Shown piece by piece: positions 1-8,459 of a DNA stretch of 35,163 nucleotides. A program made the translations under genes and the position numbers. Numbering within the stretch: position 1 is the first letter of the stretch; each line of letters opens with the position of its first letter. A model generated the notes under the pieces. The model did not search any database and was not told where the DNA came from. It saw only the letters and a program-made list of their open reading frames with translations. Source of the DNA: Lautropia sp. (GTDB lineage Bacteria > Pseudomonadota > Gammaproteobacteria > Burkholderiales > Burkholderiaceae_E); the NCBI GenBank assembly GCA_030532425.1, contig JAUNLD010000031.1, forward strand, positions 1 through 35,163. Direction: 5' to 3'.

Positions 1-1
1 C

Positions 2-1870
2 AGCACCAGGCCTGCCACCGGTACGGGCACCGCCCCCGGCAGCAGCGCGCCCGCCACCGGTACGGCCAGCCCCACCACCTCGCCAACAGCCCCCCAGCCG
101 CCCGCCAGCACGGACAGCGCCAGCACCGTGACCAGCACCGGCAGCACCACCGGCAACAACCCGCCGGCCCCCGCCGGCAATCTCCCCCCGCCCTTGCGAC
201 CGCTGCCCGTCATCCCGCCCGATACCGGCGACAATGCCGGCAGCACCCCCACCGGCACCCGCCTCGACAACGGCACCCGATGCAGCCTGAGCTATTACGG
301 CAAGACCCTGCGGCGTGTTGACGCCCCTGACCCGCATAAGCGCCTCCAGTGGTACCTGAAAAACACGGGAACGCTGAGAAATGCCGTGGCCGGCGCCGAC
401 CTGAACGTGCTGCCGGTCCACGAGAAACTGGGCCTGCGTGGCCAGGGCATCCGCGTGGCCGTGGTGGACGACGGGGTGGAACTGACGCACGACGACCTGC
501 TGGCCAACGTGCTCCCCGGCGCAAGCTACAGCTACCGATGGAGCAACCGGACGACAGCCTTTCCGCTGCCCTGCCAGGTGACGGAAGACCATGGCACGGC
601 AGTGGCCGGCATCATCGCCGCCCGCGACAACAATGGCGTCGGCATCAGCGGCGTGGCTCCCCGTGCCCACCTGGTGGGGCTGAACCCGCTGGAAAGCGAC
701 ATGGCCAGTGACCTGATGGATGCGCTGACGCGTGACGCTGCCCACAACCACATCTACAACAACAGCTGGGGGGCACCCGACAATGGCCACTTTTACGCGC
801 CCTCACCCAGCGACAACAGCTTCCGGAAGACACTGGGCGATACGCTGAAGACCGGCCGCCAGGGGCTGGGGCCGATCTACGTGTTTGCCGCCGGCAATGG
901 CGGCCAGGAGACCGATTATGCGGTCTACGACGGCACCGGCAGCGCACTGGGCACCCTGGCCATCTGTGCCCACAACGCAGCCGGCCTGCGCTCGTCCTAC
1001 AGCGAGCCCGGCCCCAACCTGCTGGTCTGCGCCCCCTCGGGCGACATGGATGCCAGCACGCCCCGGCCCGGCGTGACGACGACGGACCTCGACAGCAAGT
1101 TCACCAACGGCTTCAGTGGCACATCGGCCGCCGCTCCGATGGCCTCGGGCGTGATCGCGTTGATGCTGCAAGCCAACCCCGAGCTGAGCTGGCGCGATGT
1201 GCGTCTGGTGCTGGCACGCAGCGCGCGCAAACTCGACCCGCACCACCCAGGCTGGCGCAGTTTTGGCGGGCTGAACTTCAACCACGAATATGGCTTTGGC
1301 GGCTTGGATGCCGAAGCGGCCGTCAACCTGGCCCGGCGCTGGAAGAGCGTGGGGGGCAGCGCCTCCCTGAAGACGTGTGGGCCCTTTGCCGTGACCCTGC
1401 AAGGCACCGATCGACGGATTCCCGATGCGCACCCGCTGCATGACGATGAGGTGAGGAACATCTTCCGTCACATCAACCTGGCCGAACCAGTACAGGGGGG
1501 GCTCGAAAGCGCAGTGCAGATCCCCACGGGCGCCTGCGACATCCAGCATGTCGAGCATGTCGACGTGACGCTGCGGACTCAGCCACGTTTTCCGGGCAGC
1601 GGAGATGGATCAGGCGATCTGCACATCACGCTCACCAGCCCCAGCGGCCAGACCAGCACGCTGAGCACGCCACATCTCTGCTTCGACGATGACGACAACG
1701 AACAGGATTGTTCGGGTTTGCAGAACTTCCGCTTTGGCCTCAGCCGCCATCTGGACGAACCGGCCACCACCGCCAGCAACCGCAGCTGGACCCTGCGCGC
1801 TGCCGACCGCCGGACCAACAGCAAACGGACCCTTCTGCAAGGCTGGAATCTGACGATCTACGGGCGTTGA
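2..1870 (+). CDS. S8 family (kexin/subtilisin-like) serine protease with C-terminal P-domain, 5' end outside window
   Basis: Secreted or surface serine endopeptidase by family. Numbering from the GTG at 128, the catalytic triad is Asp114 (VVDDG), His155 (DHGTAVAG) and Ser333 (GTSAAAP). The oxyanion-hole Asn257 lies in AAGNGG, and an NNSWG motif at 211-215 is of the furin/kexin kind. Residues about 440-580 look like the beta-rich proprotein-convertase P-domain, ending in GWNLTIYG. The frame stays open to the window start and encodes a Thr/Ser/Pro/Gly-rich low-complexity stretch, so the GTG at 128 is probably not the true start. I infer that a signal peptide or lipobox and more of this linker lie upstream. 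Gram-negative relatives are exported and often act on surface proteins or host substrates. The substrate cannot be read from the sequence. Confidence 0.88.
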   Translation, partial: STRPATGTGTAPGSSAPATGTASPTTSPTAPQPPASTDSASTVTSTGSTTGNNPPAPAGNLPPPLRPLPVIPPDTGDNAGSTPTGTRLDNGTRCSLSYYGKTLRRVDAPDPHKRLQWYLKNTGTLRNAVAGADLNVLPVHEKLGLRGQGIRVAVVDDGVELTHDDLLANVLPGASYSYRWSNRTTAFPLPCQVTEDHGTAVAGIIAARDNNGVGISGVAPRAHLVGLNPLESDMASDLMDALTRDAAHNHIYNNSWGAPDNGHFYAPSPSDNSFRKTLGDTLKTGRQGLGPIYVFAAGNGGQETDYAVYDGTGSALGTLAICAHNAAGLRSSYSEPGPNLLVCAPSGDMDASTPRPGVTTTDLDSKFTNGFSGTSAAAPMASGVIALMLQANPELSWRDVRLVLARSARKLDPHHPGWRSFGGLNFNHEYGFGGLDAEAAVNLARRWKSVGGSASLKTCGPFAVTLQGTDRRIPDAHPLHDDEVRNIFRHINLAEPVQGGLESAVQIPTGACDIQHVEHVDVTLRTQPRFPGSGDGSGDLHITLTSPSGQTSTLSTPHLCFDDDDNEQDCSGLQNFRFGLSRHLDEPATTASNRSWTLRAADRRTNSKRTLLQGWNLTIYGR

Positions 1871-1883
1871 ACGGAAGCCACAC

Positions 1884-1926
1884 GCTGATGGGATCCCCCC
1901 ATCAGCGGCCGATGGGTGTACCATCG
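1884..1926 (+). terminator. Two consecutive hairpins after the protease gene (putative terminator)
   Basis: The first hairpin is a perfect 9-bp stem, GCTGATGGG (1884-1892) with CCCATCAGC (1898-1906), closing a 5-base loop 13 bases after the stop. The second has a 6-bp stem, CGATGG (1910-1915) with CCATCG (1921-1926), and a 5-base loop. No T-tract follows, so this is not a canonical intrinsic terminator. It may stabilise the mRNA 3' end or assist Rho. Confidence 0.45.
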
Positions 1927-2122
1927 CTGCCCCACACATGCAGCACTGGCCGCGCCGCGACAGCCGCCGTCCTGACGGACAGGCGCTGACAAAAAAGAAT
2001 CGGCTGAACCCGTTGACATCGAGCGTCCTTGTACTGCTTTGCCCGCCGCCCGATGGTCGGAGGAGACGGGTCCGCCGAGAAAGGTGTGCAGAAATAGCCC
2101 CTGCATTAACGAGGCTTAATTT

Positions 2123-2172
2123 CTTCGAATAATCATATAGTTATTGAAGCAACCTAGAAATGTTCTCATATT
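2123..2172 (+). promoter_or_regulatory. AT-rich dyad and candidate promoter upstream of pepN
   Basis: CTTC(G)AATAA at 2123-2132 and TTATTGAAG at 2141-2149 form a 9-bp inverted repeat with one bulged base around TCATATAG. The right arm contains TTGAAG (2144-2149, 4/6 to the -35 consensus), followed 17 bases later by CATATT (2167-2172, 4/6 to the -10). The island is much richer in A+T than anything nearby. A promoter with an overlapping operator is a reasonable reading, but the hexamers are weak. Confidence 0.35.
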
Positions 2173-2368
2173 TCGGGTTTGCTTCGCAAGCCGTTCGTCG
2201 GCTGCCGATGCACAAAAGCAACGCCTGCACCGGCCCATGGCCTGGTCGCCCTGCCCTGCGTGGGCCAGCCGCGGCCCCGCCCCTCGCGGATGCTGAGATA
2301 CTACGGACTGCACCGGCATGCCCCTGGTGTTCCCCGCCTTTTCAGCCCACGCCGTCCAAGCCGACACC

Positions 2369-5300
2369 ATGAGCGCATCCAGCCCGAACGCCCATTCTGC
2401 CCACGCCACAGCTGCCTCCGCCCCTGCCGGGTGCGGGACACCACCGCCCCCGGCCACCAGCCCGCAGGCAGCGGTGGTGCGACGGGAGGATTACCGCGCG
2501 CCCGACTGGCTGGCCGAGAGCCTGGTGCTGCATGTCGTGCTGGCGCGCGACCGGACCGTGGTGACGGCAGCCTGCCACTACCGGCGTGCCGCCGATGCCC
2601 TGACCGATGCCCCGCTCTACCTGGATGGCGAAGGCCTGGAGACACTGGCGATCCAGATCGACGACCAGCCCCTGCCGGCCTCGCAGTGGCAGATGGCCGA
2701 CGGCCAGCTGTGCCTGAGCGGATTGCCGGCGCAGTTCACGCTGCATACCCAGGTTGCCATCAACCCGTCGGCCAACCTCGAACTGTCCGGGCTGTATGCC
2801 TCGGGCGGGATGCTGCTGACGCAATGCGAGGCACAGGGCTTTAGGCGGATCACGTGGTTTCAGGACCGCCCCGACGTGATGACCACCTACCGGGTGATCC
2901 TGCAGGCGCGGCAGGCCGATTACCCGGTGCTGCTGGCCAACGGCAACCTGCTGGCCGCGGACGCCCTGGCCGCACGCGATGCGCTGCAACAGCTGGCACT
3001 GCCCCTGCCGGCGCTGGCCGTGGCAGACGGCAGCACGCCCGCATCCGCCATCTCCGCAGCCGGCAGCGCAACGCCCCCGGAAAGGGCTGCCCACACCGAT
3101 GATGGCCGTGCACGCATCCACCTGCACCCCGTCACCGGCACACCCCTGGCCGGTGCACCCGGCTGGCATCAGGCCGTGTGGGAAGACCCCTTCCCCAAAC
3201 CCAGCTATCTGTTTGCCCTGGTGGCAGGCCGGCTGGCCGTGAACGAATCCCCCTGCCGGCTGGCGGACGGACGCGAGGTGCTGTTGCAGGTATGGGCCGA
3301 TGCCGCCCAGATCGGGCGTACCGATTTCGCACTGGCCAGCCTGAAGAAATCGATTGCCTGGGACGAGCAGCGCTATGGGCTGTCGCTGGACCTGGACCGC
3401 TTCATGATCGTGGCTGCGGCCGATTTCAACATGGGAGCGATGGAGAACAAGGGGCTCAACATCTTCAACGCCAAGTATCTGTTTGCCGACCCCGAGGTGG
3501 CCACCGACACCGATTTCGAGTGGATCGAATCGATCATCGCCCACGAATACTTTCACAACTGGACAGGCAACCGCATCACCTGCCGTGACTGGTTCCAGCT
3601 GACACTGAAGGAAGGGCTGACGGTGTTTCGCGATCAGGAGTTCACCGCCGACGTGATGGCGGCCGATGCCGGCCCACGCGCCGCTGCCAGCGTGCGCGCC
3701 CTGCAACGGATGGCCAACGTGCGGGCGCTGCGCCAGACGCAATTTGCCGAGGACGCCGGGCCGATGCGGCACCCTGTGCGCCCCGACAGCTATCAGGCCA
3801 TCGACAATTTCTACACCGCCACCGTCTACGAAAAAGGCGCCGAAGTGGTGCGGATGCAGCAGACGCTGGTGGGCGTCGACGGTTTCCGGCGCGGCATGGA
3901 CCTGTACTTTGCCCGCCACGATGGCCAGGCCGTCACCTGCGAGGCCTTCGTGGCAGCGATGGCCGATGCCAATGGCCGTGACCTGAGCCAGTTCATGCGC
4001 TGGTATGGCACGGCCGGCACCCCACACGTGCGGGTGCACAGCCACTACGACGCCACCAGCCGGCGGCTGCACCTGACGATGACCCAGCTGCTGCCGGATG
4101 CCGACGGACAGCTGAAGCCCGCCGGCGCACGTGCGCTGCACATCCCGGTGGCCACGGCACTGCTGTCGCGCCGTGACGGCCGCGAGCTGGCCAGCGCCCT
4201 GCTGGAACTGCGCGAATCGACCCAGGTGTTTTCCTTTGATGACATCGACCCGGCCGAGGGCGAAGCCACGGGGAGCGCAGACTTGGCAGCACCGACAGAT
4301 CCGCGCACGGCACCGCCACCTTCGCAGCCGGACAGCACCGCCCCTGCCGAAGGGCCGAGCGCACAGCCGGAGGTGCCTGAAGCCAGCGGCCGTGCCAACC
4401 GTGGACCGATCCTGTCGCTGCTGCGCGATTTTTCGGCGCCCGTCATCATCGAGCACGATTACAGCGACGGGGAACTGGCCTTTCTGCTGGCCCACGATGG
4501 CAACCCCTTCAACCGCTGGGAGGCAGGCCAGCAGCTGAGCGAGCGGGCGTTGCTGCGGGCCGTTCGCCAGCCCGATGCCCCCAATCCGACGCTGCCGGTG
4601 CTGGCCCAGGCACTGCAGCAGAGTCTGCAGGACCCGGGACTGGATGACGGCCTGCGCCAGCAGATGCTGCTGTGGCCCGACGAGAACCGCCTGGCCGAAC
4701 AGCTGGCGCTGATCGACCCGGCCGCGCTGCGCCAGGCCCGGCAAGGTGCCATCCGCCAGCTGCTGGAGCCGCTGCAACCCTGGCTGCGCCAGCAGGTGCA
4801 GGCCCGGCACTGGCAGGCACCGTGGTCCCTGTCGGTGGCGGCGGTGGGCCAGCGCGCCCTGGCCAACACGGCCCTGCAGCTGCTGGCCATGGCCGGCGAT
4901 GCCGAGGCCAGCCCCCTGGCCCGCGCGCAATTTGAAGGGGCCGACAACCTGACCGACCGGCTGGGAGCCCTCCAGGCACTGGTGCAGGCATCGGCTGCGG
5001 ATGCCGACTGGGCCCTGGAGCGCTTCGAGCGGCACTATGCGCAGGAAACCAACGTGCTGGACAAATGGTTCATGGTGCAGGCGCGCATGCACGGCCACGA
5101 CGGCCAGCCGACGCTGGCCCGGGTGCGCCAGCTGATGAAACACCCGGCCTGGGCCCCGCTCAACCCCAACAAGGTGCGCGCGCTGCTCTGGGCCTTCTTT
5201 GCCGACAATCTGGCCGAGTTCCACCGTCCCGACGGTGCCGGCTACCAGCTGTGGATCGACGAGGTGCTGCGCATCGACCGCCACAACCCACAGCTGGCCG

Positions 5301-5446
5301 CCCGTCTGGCACGCACGCTGCAACGCCCCGAACGCCACGTGGCCCCGCTGGCCGGCCTGATGACCGACGCCCTGCAACAGGTGGCAAGGCAGGCGCAGTC
5401 GCCCGATGTGCGCGAGGTGGTGGCCAAGGCCCTGGGGCAGGCATGA
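2369..5446 (+). CDS. pepN: Aminopeptidase N (M1 family zinc metallopeptidase)
   Basis: Cytoplasmic zinc aminopeptidase removing N-terminal residues from peptides in late protein breakdown. From the ATG at 2369, the exopeptidase motif GAMEN is at 356-360. The zinc site HEYFH is at 392-396, with the third ligand Glu415 in LKEGLTVF. The C-terminal helical DUF3458 region runs to the end. The product is 1025 residues, against 870 for E. coli PepN. The excess comes from an Ala/Pro-rich N-terminal extension (about 40 residues) and low-complexity insertions at about 220-262 and 633-679. The second, rich in Pro, Ala, Ser and Glu, lies between the catalytic and C-terminal regions. An ATG at 2318 would add 17 residues. 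I prefer 2369 because the added peptide resembles no signal or domain, but neither start has a Shine-Dalgarno. Confidence 0.93.
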   Translation: MSASSPNAHSAHATAASAPAGCGTPPPPATSPQAAVVRREDYRAPDWLAESLVLHVVLARDRTVVTAACHYRRAADALTDAPLYLDGEGLETLAIQIDDQPLPASQWQMADGQLCLSGLPAQFTLHTQVAINPSANLELSGLYASGGMLLTQCEAQGFRRITWFQDRPDVMTTYRVILQARQADYPVLLANGNLLAADALAARDALQQLALPLPALAVADGSTPASAISAAGSATPPERAAHTDDGRARIHLHPVTGTPLAGAPGWHQAVWEDPFPKPSYLFALVAGRLAVNESPCRLADGREVLLQVWADAAQIGRTDFALASLKKSIAWDEQRYGLSLDLDRFMIVAAADFNMGAMENKGLNIFNAKYLFADPEVATDTDFEWIESIIAHEYFHNWTGNRITCRDWFQLTLKEGLTVFRDQEFTADVMAADAGPRAAASVRALQRMANVRALRQTQFAEDAGPMRHPVRPDSYQAIDNFYTATVYEKGAEVVRMQQTLVGVDGFRRGMDLYFARHDGQAVTCEAFVAAMADANGRDLSQFMRWYGTAGTPHVRVHSHYDATSRRLHLTMTQLLPDADGQLKPAGARALHIPVATALLSRRDGRELASALLELRESTQVFSFDDIDPAEGEATGSADLAAPTDPRTAPPPSQPDSTAPAEGPSAQPEVPEASGRANRGPILSLLRDFSAPVIIEHDYSDGELAFLLAHDGNPFNRWEAGQQLSERALLRAVRQPDAPNPTLPVLAQALQQSLQDPGLDDGLRQQMLLWPDENRLAEQLALIDPAALRQARQGAIRQLLEPLQPWLRQQVQARHWQAPWSLSVAAVGQRALANTALQLLAMAGDAEASPLARAQFEGADNLTDRLGALQALVQASAADADWALERFERHYAQETNVLDKWFMVQARMHGHDGQPTLARVRQLMKHPAWAPLNPNKVRALLWAFFADNLAEFHRPDGAGYQLWIDEVLRIDRHNPQLAARLARTLQRPERHVAPLAGLMTDALQQVARQAQSPDVREVVAKALGQA

Positions 5447-5533
5447 CGCCCCCGGACCATCTTGTTGACAAGACTTTTCCTGGCACATGACCAGACCATC
5501 GAGACCGTTTTTCTTTCGTCAATTCCTGCCCTC

Positions 5534-6547
5534 ATGAAAAAACACATCAGCCTCACCCAGTATCTGGTCGAGGAACAACGCAATCGTGGCCTGATCCCGG
5601 GCGAGCTGCGCATGCTGCTGGAAGTGGTGGCGCGCGCCTGCAAGCGCATCAGTCTGGCCGTCAACAAGGGCGCGCTCTCCAATACGCTCGGCAGCGCCAG
5701 TTCGCAGAACGTGCAGGGAGAAGAACAGCAGCAGCTGGACGTGATCGCCAACGATGCGCTGCTGGAAGCCAACCTGTGGGGCGGCCATCTGGCGGCCATT
5801 GCCTCGGAAGAGATGGATCAGCCCTTCACCATTCCCGACCGCTACCCGAAGGGCGAATTCCTGCTGCTCTTCGATCCGCTGGACGGTTCGTCCAACATCG
5901 ACATCAACGGCGTGGTGGGCACGATCTTTTCGGTGCTGCGCATGCCGGATGACGTGTCGGACCCGACCGAGCGCGAGTTTCTGCAGAAAGGTGCCTGGCA
6001 GGTGGCGGCCGGCTATGCCATCTACGGCCCGCAGACGATGCTGGTGCTGACGGTGGGCAATGGCGTGGTGGGCTTCTCGCTCGACCGCGAAACCGGCTCG
6101 TGGGTGCTGACGCGGCCCAGCTACCGCATCCCCGAAAGCACCCAGGAATTTGCCATCAATGCCTCGAACATGCGCCACTGGCATCCGCCGGTGCGCCGCT
6201 ACATCGACGAGCTGCTGGCCGGCGAAACCGGTCCGCGCGGCAAGAACTTCAACATGCGCTGGATTGCCGCCCTGGTGGGCGACGTGCACCGCATCCTGAA
6301 CCGCGGCGGTGTCTTCATGTATCCGGGCGACCAGCGCCGTGCCGACCGGCCCGGCCACCTGCGGCTGCTGTACGAATGCAACCCGATGGCCATGGTGATC
6401 GAACAGGCGGGTGGCGCCGCCACCGACGGCCACCAGCGCATCCTCGATCTGCAACCCACGGCCCTGCACCAGCGCGTGCCCTTCTTCTTTGGCGCCCGCG
6501 AAGAAGTGGAGCGCGTCACCCGCTACCACCACGAGGCCAGCACATGA
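5534..6547 (+). CDS. fbp: Fructose-1,6-bisphosphatase, class I
   Basis: Hydrolyses fructose-1,6-bisphosphate to fructose-6-phosphate in gluconeogenesis (and in the Calvin cycle where present). The 337-residue product has the family length. The N-terminus [16 protein letters not shown] is typical, and the metal/phosphate motif [11 protein letters not shown] is at 113-123. The ATG at 5534 was chosen because it gives the family N-terminus. A longer frame from a TTG at 5462 adds 24 residues without similarity to the family. The leader just upstream is pyrimidine-rich with no Shine-Dalgarno. A perfect TTGACA at 5465-5470 lacks a matching -10, so a promoter there is uncertain. The gene follows pepN by 87 bases, and its stop codon overlaps the ATG of the next gene as ATGA, suggesting translational coupling. 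Confidence 0.95.
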   Translation: MKKHISLTQYLVEEQRNRGLIPGELRMLLEVVARACKRISLAVNKGALSNTLGSASSQNVQGEEQQQLDVIANDALLEANLWGGHLAAIASEEMDQPFTIPDRYPKGEFLLLFDPLDGSSNIDINGVVGTIFSVLRMPDDVSDPTEREFLQKGAWQVAAGYAIYGPQTMLVLTVGNGVVGFSLDRETGSWVLTRPSYRIPESTQEFAINASNMRHWHPPVRRYIDELLAGETGPRGKNFNMRWIAALVGDVHRILNRGGVFMYPGDQRRADRPGHLRLLYECNPMAMVIEQAGGAATDGHQRILDLQPTALHQRVPFFFGAREEVERVTRYHHEAST

Positions 6548-6873
6548 GCTTTGCCCGCGCATTGGCCCGCCTGGCCGCCCAGCTGCTGCTGGGCGTGGCC
6601 AGCTTCATCTGGATCGTGATCGCGGCGCTGGATGCCGCCCATCCGCAGAACCGGCCATGGATGGCGGCAGGCGCAGTCTGCGCCGTCGTGGCCCTGTTGC
6701 GGCTGGGCAAGGGAGGCGCCTGGGTGCCGTGGATGGCCGCCGTGGGGCTGATCGGCCCGATCGGCGTGCTGGCCCACAGCAACGGTGGCTCGCCCTGGCT
6801 GTGGCTGCTGTGGGCACTGGTGGCAGCCGGTACCGCACACTGGATCCGGGACGGACACTCGATCCGGGCCTGA
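6544..6873 (+). CDS. Small hypothetical inner-membrane protein (4 predicted TM segments)
   Basis: Begins at the ATG that overlaps the fbp stop (ATGA, 6544-6547) and encodes 109 residues. Four hydrophobic segments are visible at about 8-29, 39-56, 60-78 and 83-101. A short basic N-terminus and basic or charged loops (RLGKGG, RDGHSI) suggest an integral inner-membrane protein. I recognise no family. The overlap makes co-translation with fbp likely, but that does not show a role in carbon metabolism. Codon use matches the neighbours (strong G/C at third positions), supporting a real gene. Confidence 0.7.
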   Translation: MSFARALARLAAQLLLGVASFIWIVIAALDAAHPQNRPWMAAGAVCAVVALLRLGKGGAWVPWMAAVGLIGPIGVLAHSNGGSPWLWLLWALVAAGTAHWIRDGHSIRA

Positions 6874-7197
6874 TCCCTTCCAGCGTCCGGCACACGGCAA
6901 TATCTTGTAAAAACAGCCGACACACAACCGATGACTTCGTAAAACGCTGACAGGGAGACTTACATATTGATGCGTGCGGGGCCACACACGACGGCCCTGC
7001 CGCCTTGTGCAGTGCATTCGGGGCTAGGCTGGAGCCATGCCGGACACGCCCTCGCGGCGGTCGCTTCCCGAACCGGAGCATCAGGCCATTGGCAACGGTC
7101 TTCTGTCCTCCGCGCCGGGGCGCCCCTTCAGCGGGACGTGTTCAGCGCAACCCAGAAACGGGGCGTTTCCTGGCCCCGTGGCCTGACATTTCAGGAC
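6874..7197. other. Intergenic region before the lipoprotein gene
   Basis: About 320 bases. Positions 6895-6970 are AT-richer than the surroundings and include TTGTAA (6905-6910), a GGGAG run (6953-6957) and TACATATTG, but no pair of hexamers has good spacing. The lipoprotein frame is open from a TTG/ATG at 6967-6972. The encoded peptide before 7213 has no signal-like character and would block the lipoprotein signal, so I treat it as untranslated leader. Confidence 0.5.
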
Positions 7198-7204
7198 AAG
7201 GAGG
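7198..7204 (+). promoter_or_regulatory. Strong Shine-Dalgarno that fixes the lipoprotein start
   Basis: AAGGAGG, matching the 16S rRNA 3' end over seven bases, ends 8 bases before the ATG at 7213. This supports that start over the upstream in-frame TTG/ATG at 6967-6972. Confidence 0.85.
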
Positions 7205-7212
7205 CAACCATC

Positions 7213-8289
7213 ATGTTCTCAGCCCGCTTCAAGGCCCGTTCCCATTTTCCGCTGACGGCTGCCGTACTGGCCGTATTGCTGGCCGCCTGCGGTGGTGGCG
7301 GCGGCTCGTCGGATTCAGGCAACCAGACCAAGGCCGACGGCCAGGGCAGCGCTGGCATCCAGGGTGGCGGCACCACCCGGACAGGGACATCGTCCGGCAC
7401 CAGCGCCACGACAACCCCGTCCACAGCGCCCGTACAGAACGAAACCATTGCCGGCAATGGCAACACGGCAGCCGTGCCCACCTCGTCGCAGGAAAATGCC
7501 GGCGACACCACCGAAGCGGCCACCACCAACAGCGTGGTCCGCACCGTCAGCGCCCCCGTCATGCCCGTTTCTGGCAGTGGTGTGCGCGGCGACGTGCTGC
7601 TGACCATGATGGACCAGCGCGCCTGTGTCGACCCCGGCGCGGCCACCGGCCTGAATGGCACACCGCTCTATCCCTCGGGCATGCCACCGATCACGGCCGA
7701 CCTGATGCTCAATCCCGAAACCTACACGGTGCACGGCAAACCGCCAACGGGCGTCTATGCCGTACTCAACAACCTGCGTTGTGATGACAAGTATTACAGC
7801 TACGCCCCGATGCGGGAGGGCACCTACACACTGTCCGTGTCCAGCGCCACGCACCCGCGCTTCACCTACCTGAACATGAAGGCCGACCACCCGTTCAGGG
7901 AAACCCATCTGCGCGTGCCCCTGAAGCTGACCGGCAGGCAGATCACGCTGGGCGACAAGGTGAAACAGGGCAGCACCGAGCTGAACGGCCGGGAAGTGAG
8001 CTTCCAGACCGATGCCCAGGTGTCATGGGGGGTGCTGAGCCTCTGGCAGCACGGCCAGGAATTTGCCAAGATGATGGTGCTGCCCTCGCGCCAGCCCGAC
8101 GAAGCCCGCCTGTGCTGGAACATCGACACCGCCTGGAGCAAGCGCCTGCAGTGCACCGTCTGGCAGGTACCGGCCGGCTGGGCACGGGGCGACAAGCTGA
8201 AGCTGCTCGACCAGTATCTGGTCGAAGACCGCAGCGCCTATCCGGGTGAAAGCGGCCTGCGCTACTGGCACGCCCGATTCGGCGGCTAA
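7213..8289 (+). CDS. Predicted lipoprotein with Ser/Thr/Gly-rich linker and unrecognised C-terminal domain
   Basis: The 358-residue product starts with a lipoprotein signal: basic residues, the hydrophobic stretch LTAAVLAVLL, then the lipobox LAAC with Cys26 as the lipidation site. A run of Gly and a flexible Ser/Thr/Gly/Asn-rich linker follow to about residue 110. The remaining ~250 residues form a folded domain with several cysteines (in DQRACVDPG, LRCDDKY, RLCWNID and LQCTVWQ), which could form disulfides in the periplasm or at the surface. I do not recognise the domain. The strong Shine-Dalgarno suggests good expression. Sorting to the outer membrane is likely, since the residue after Cys is Gly rather than Asp, but that is inference. 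Confidence 0.8.
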   Translation: MFSARFKARSHFPLTAAVLAVLLAACGGGGGSSDSGNQTKADGQGSAGIQGGGTTRTGTSSGTSATTTPSTAPVQNETIAGNGNTAAVPTSSQENAGDTTEAATTNSVVRTVSAPVMPVSGSGVRGDVLLTMMDQRACVDPGAATGLNGTPLYPSGMPPITADLMLNPETYTVHGKPPTGVYAVLNNLRCDDKYYSYAPMREGTYTLSVSSATHPRFTYLNMKADHPFRETHLRVPLKLTGRQITLGDKVKQGSTELNGREVSFQTDAQVSWGVLSLWQHGQEFAKMMVLPSRQPDEARLCWNIDTAWSKRLQCTVWQVPAGWARGDKLKLLDQYLVEDRSAYPGESGLRYWHARFGG

Positions 8290-8297
8290 TCGTGTCG

Positions 8298-8322
8298 GCA
8301 CGGCGCTCCCTCAGCGCCGTGC
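8298..8322. terminator. Perfect 10-bp hairpin between convergent genes (putative bidirectional terminator)
   Basis: GCACGGCGCT (8298-8307) pairs perfectly with AGCGCCGTGC (8313-8322) around the loop CCCTC, eight bases after the lipoprotein stop and upstream of the convergent tcdA 3' end. There is no T-tract on either strand. The position between converging genes supports a role in ending transcription or protecting mRNA ends. Confidence 0.45.
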
Positions 8323-8336
8323 TCCCTCAGTACCGT
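8305..8336. repeat. Imperfect tandem repeat, two 16-base units
   Basis: GCTCCCTCAGCGCCGT (8305-8320) is followed directly by GCTCCCTCAGTACCGT (8321-8336), 14 of 16 identical. A more diverged third unit may follow (GTTCTCCTGGTGCGGT). The first unit overlaps the right arm of the hairpin at 8298-8322, so duplication of hairpin sequence is a simple explanation. Confidence 0.5.
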
Positions 8337-8459
8337 GTTCTCCTGGTGCGGTGCTCTCTTGACGCGGCGCAGCAGGAAGCAGTGCAGCACACTGCGACCA
8401 AAGGACATATGCTGAACAGGGTCCCGCCGCGCCCACTTGGCAGGGGCTGTCCGTGGGAG

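Larger units (their letters stand above)
1871..2368. other. Intergenic region between protease and pepN
   Basis: About 500 bases without a convincing gene. It holds two hairpins just after the protease stop and, at about 2100-2190, an unusually AT-rich island with a bulged dyad and a candidate promoter (both listed separately). Small open frames here show no recognisable protein features. An ATG at 2318 in the pepN frame could extend PepN by 17 residues, but neither this ATG nor the one at 2369 has a clear Shine-Dalgarno sequence. Confidence 0.6.

Noticed and set aside
5465-5470. Perfect TTGACA as an fbp promoter -35
   Set aside because: No acceptable -10 at 16-18 bases. Kept only as a remark in the fbp entry.
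2342-5488. 1048-codon open frame antisense to pepN
   Set aside because: It is in the complementary frame of a strongly conserved gene. High-GC codon use suppresses stops there, and the translation shows no domains and is His/Gln/Arg-rich.
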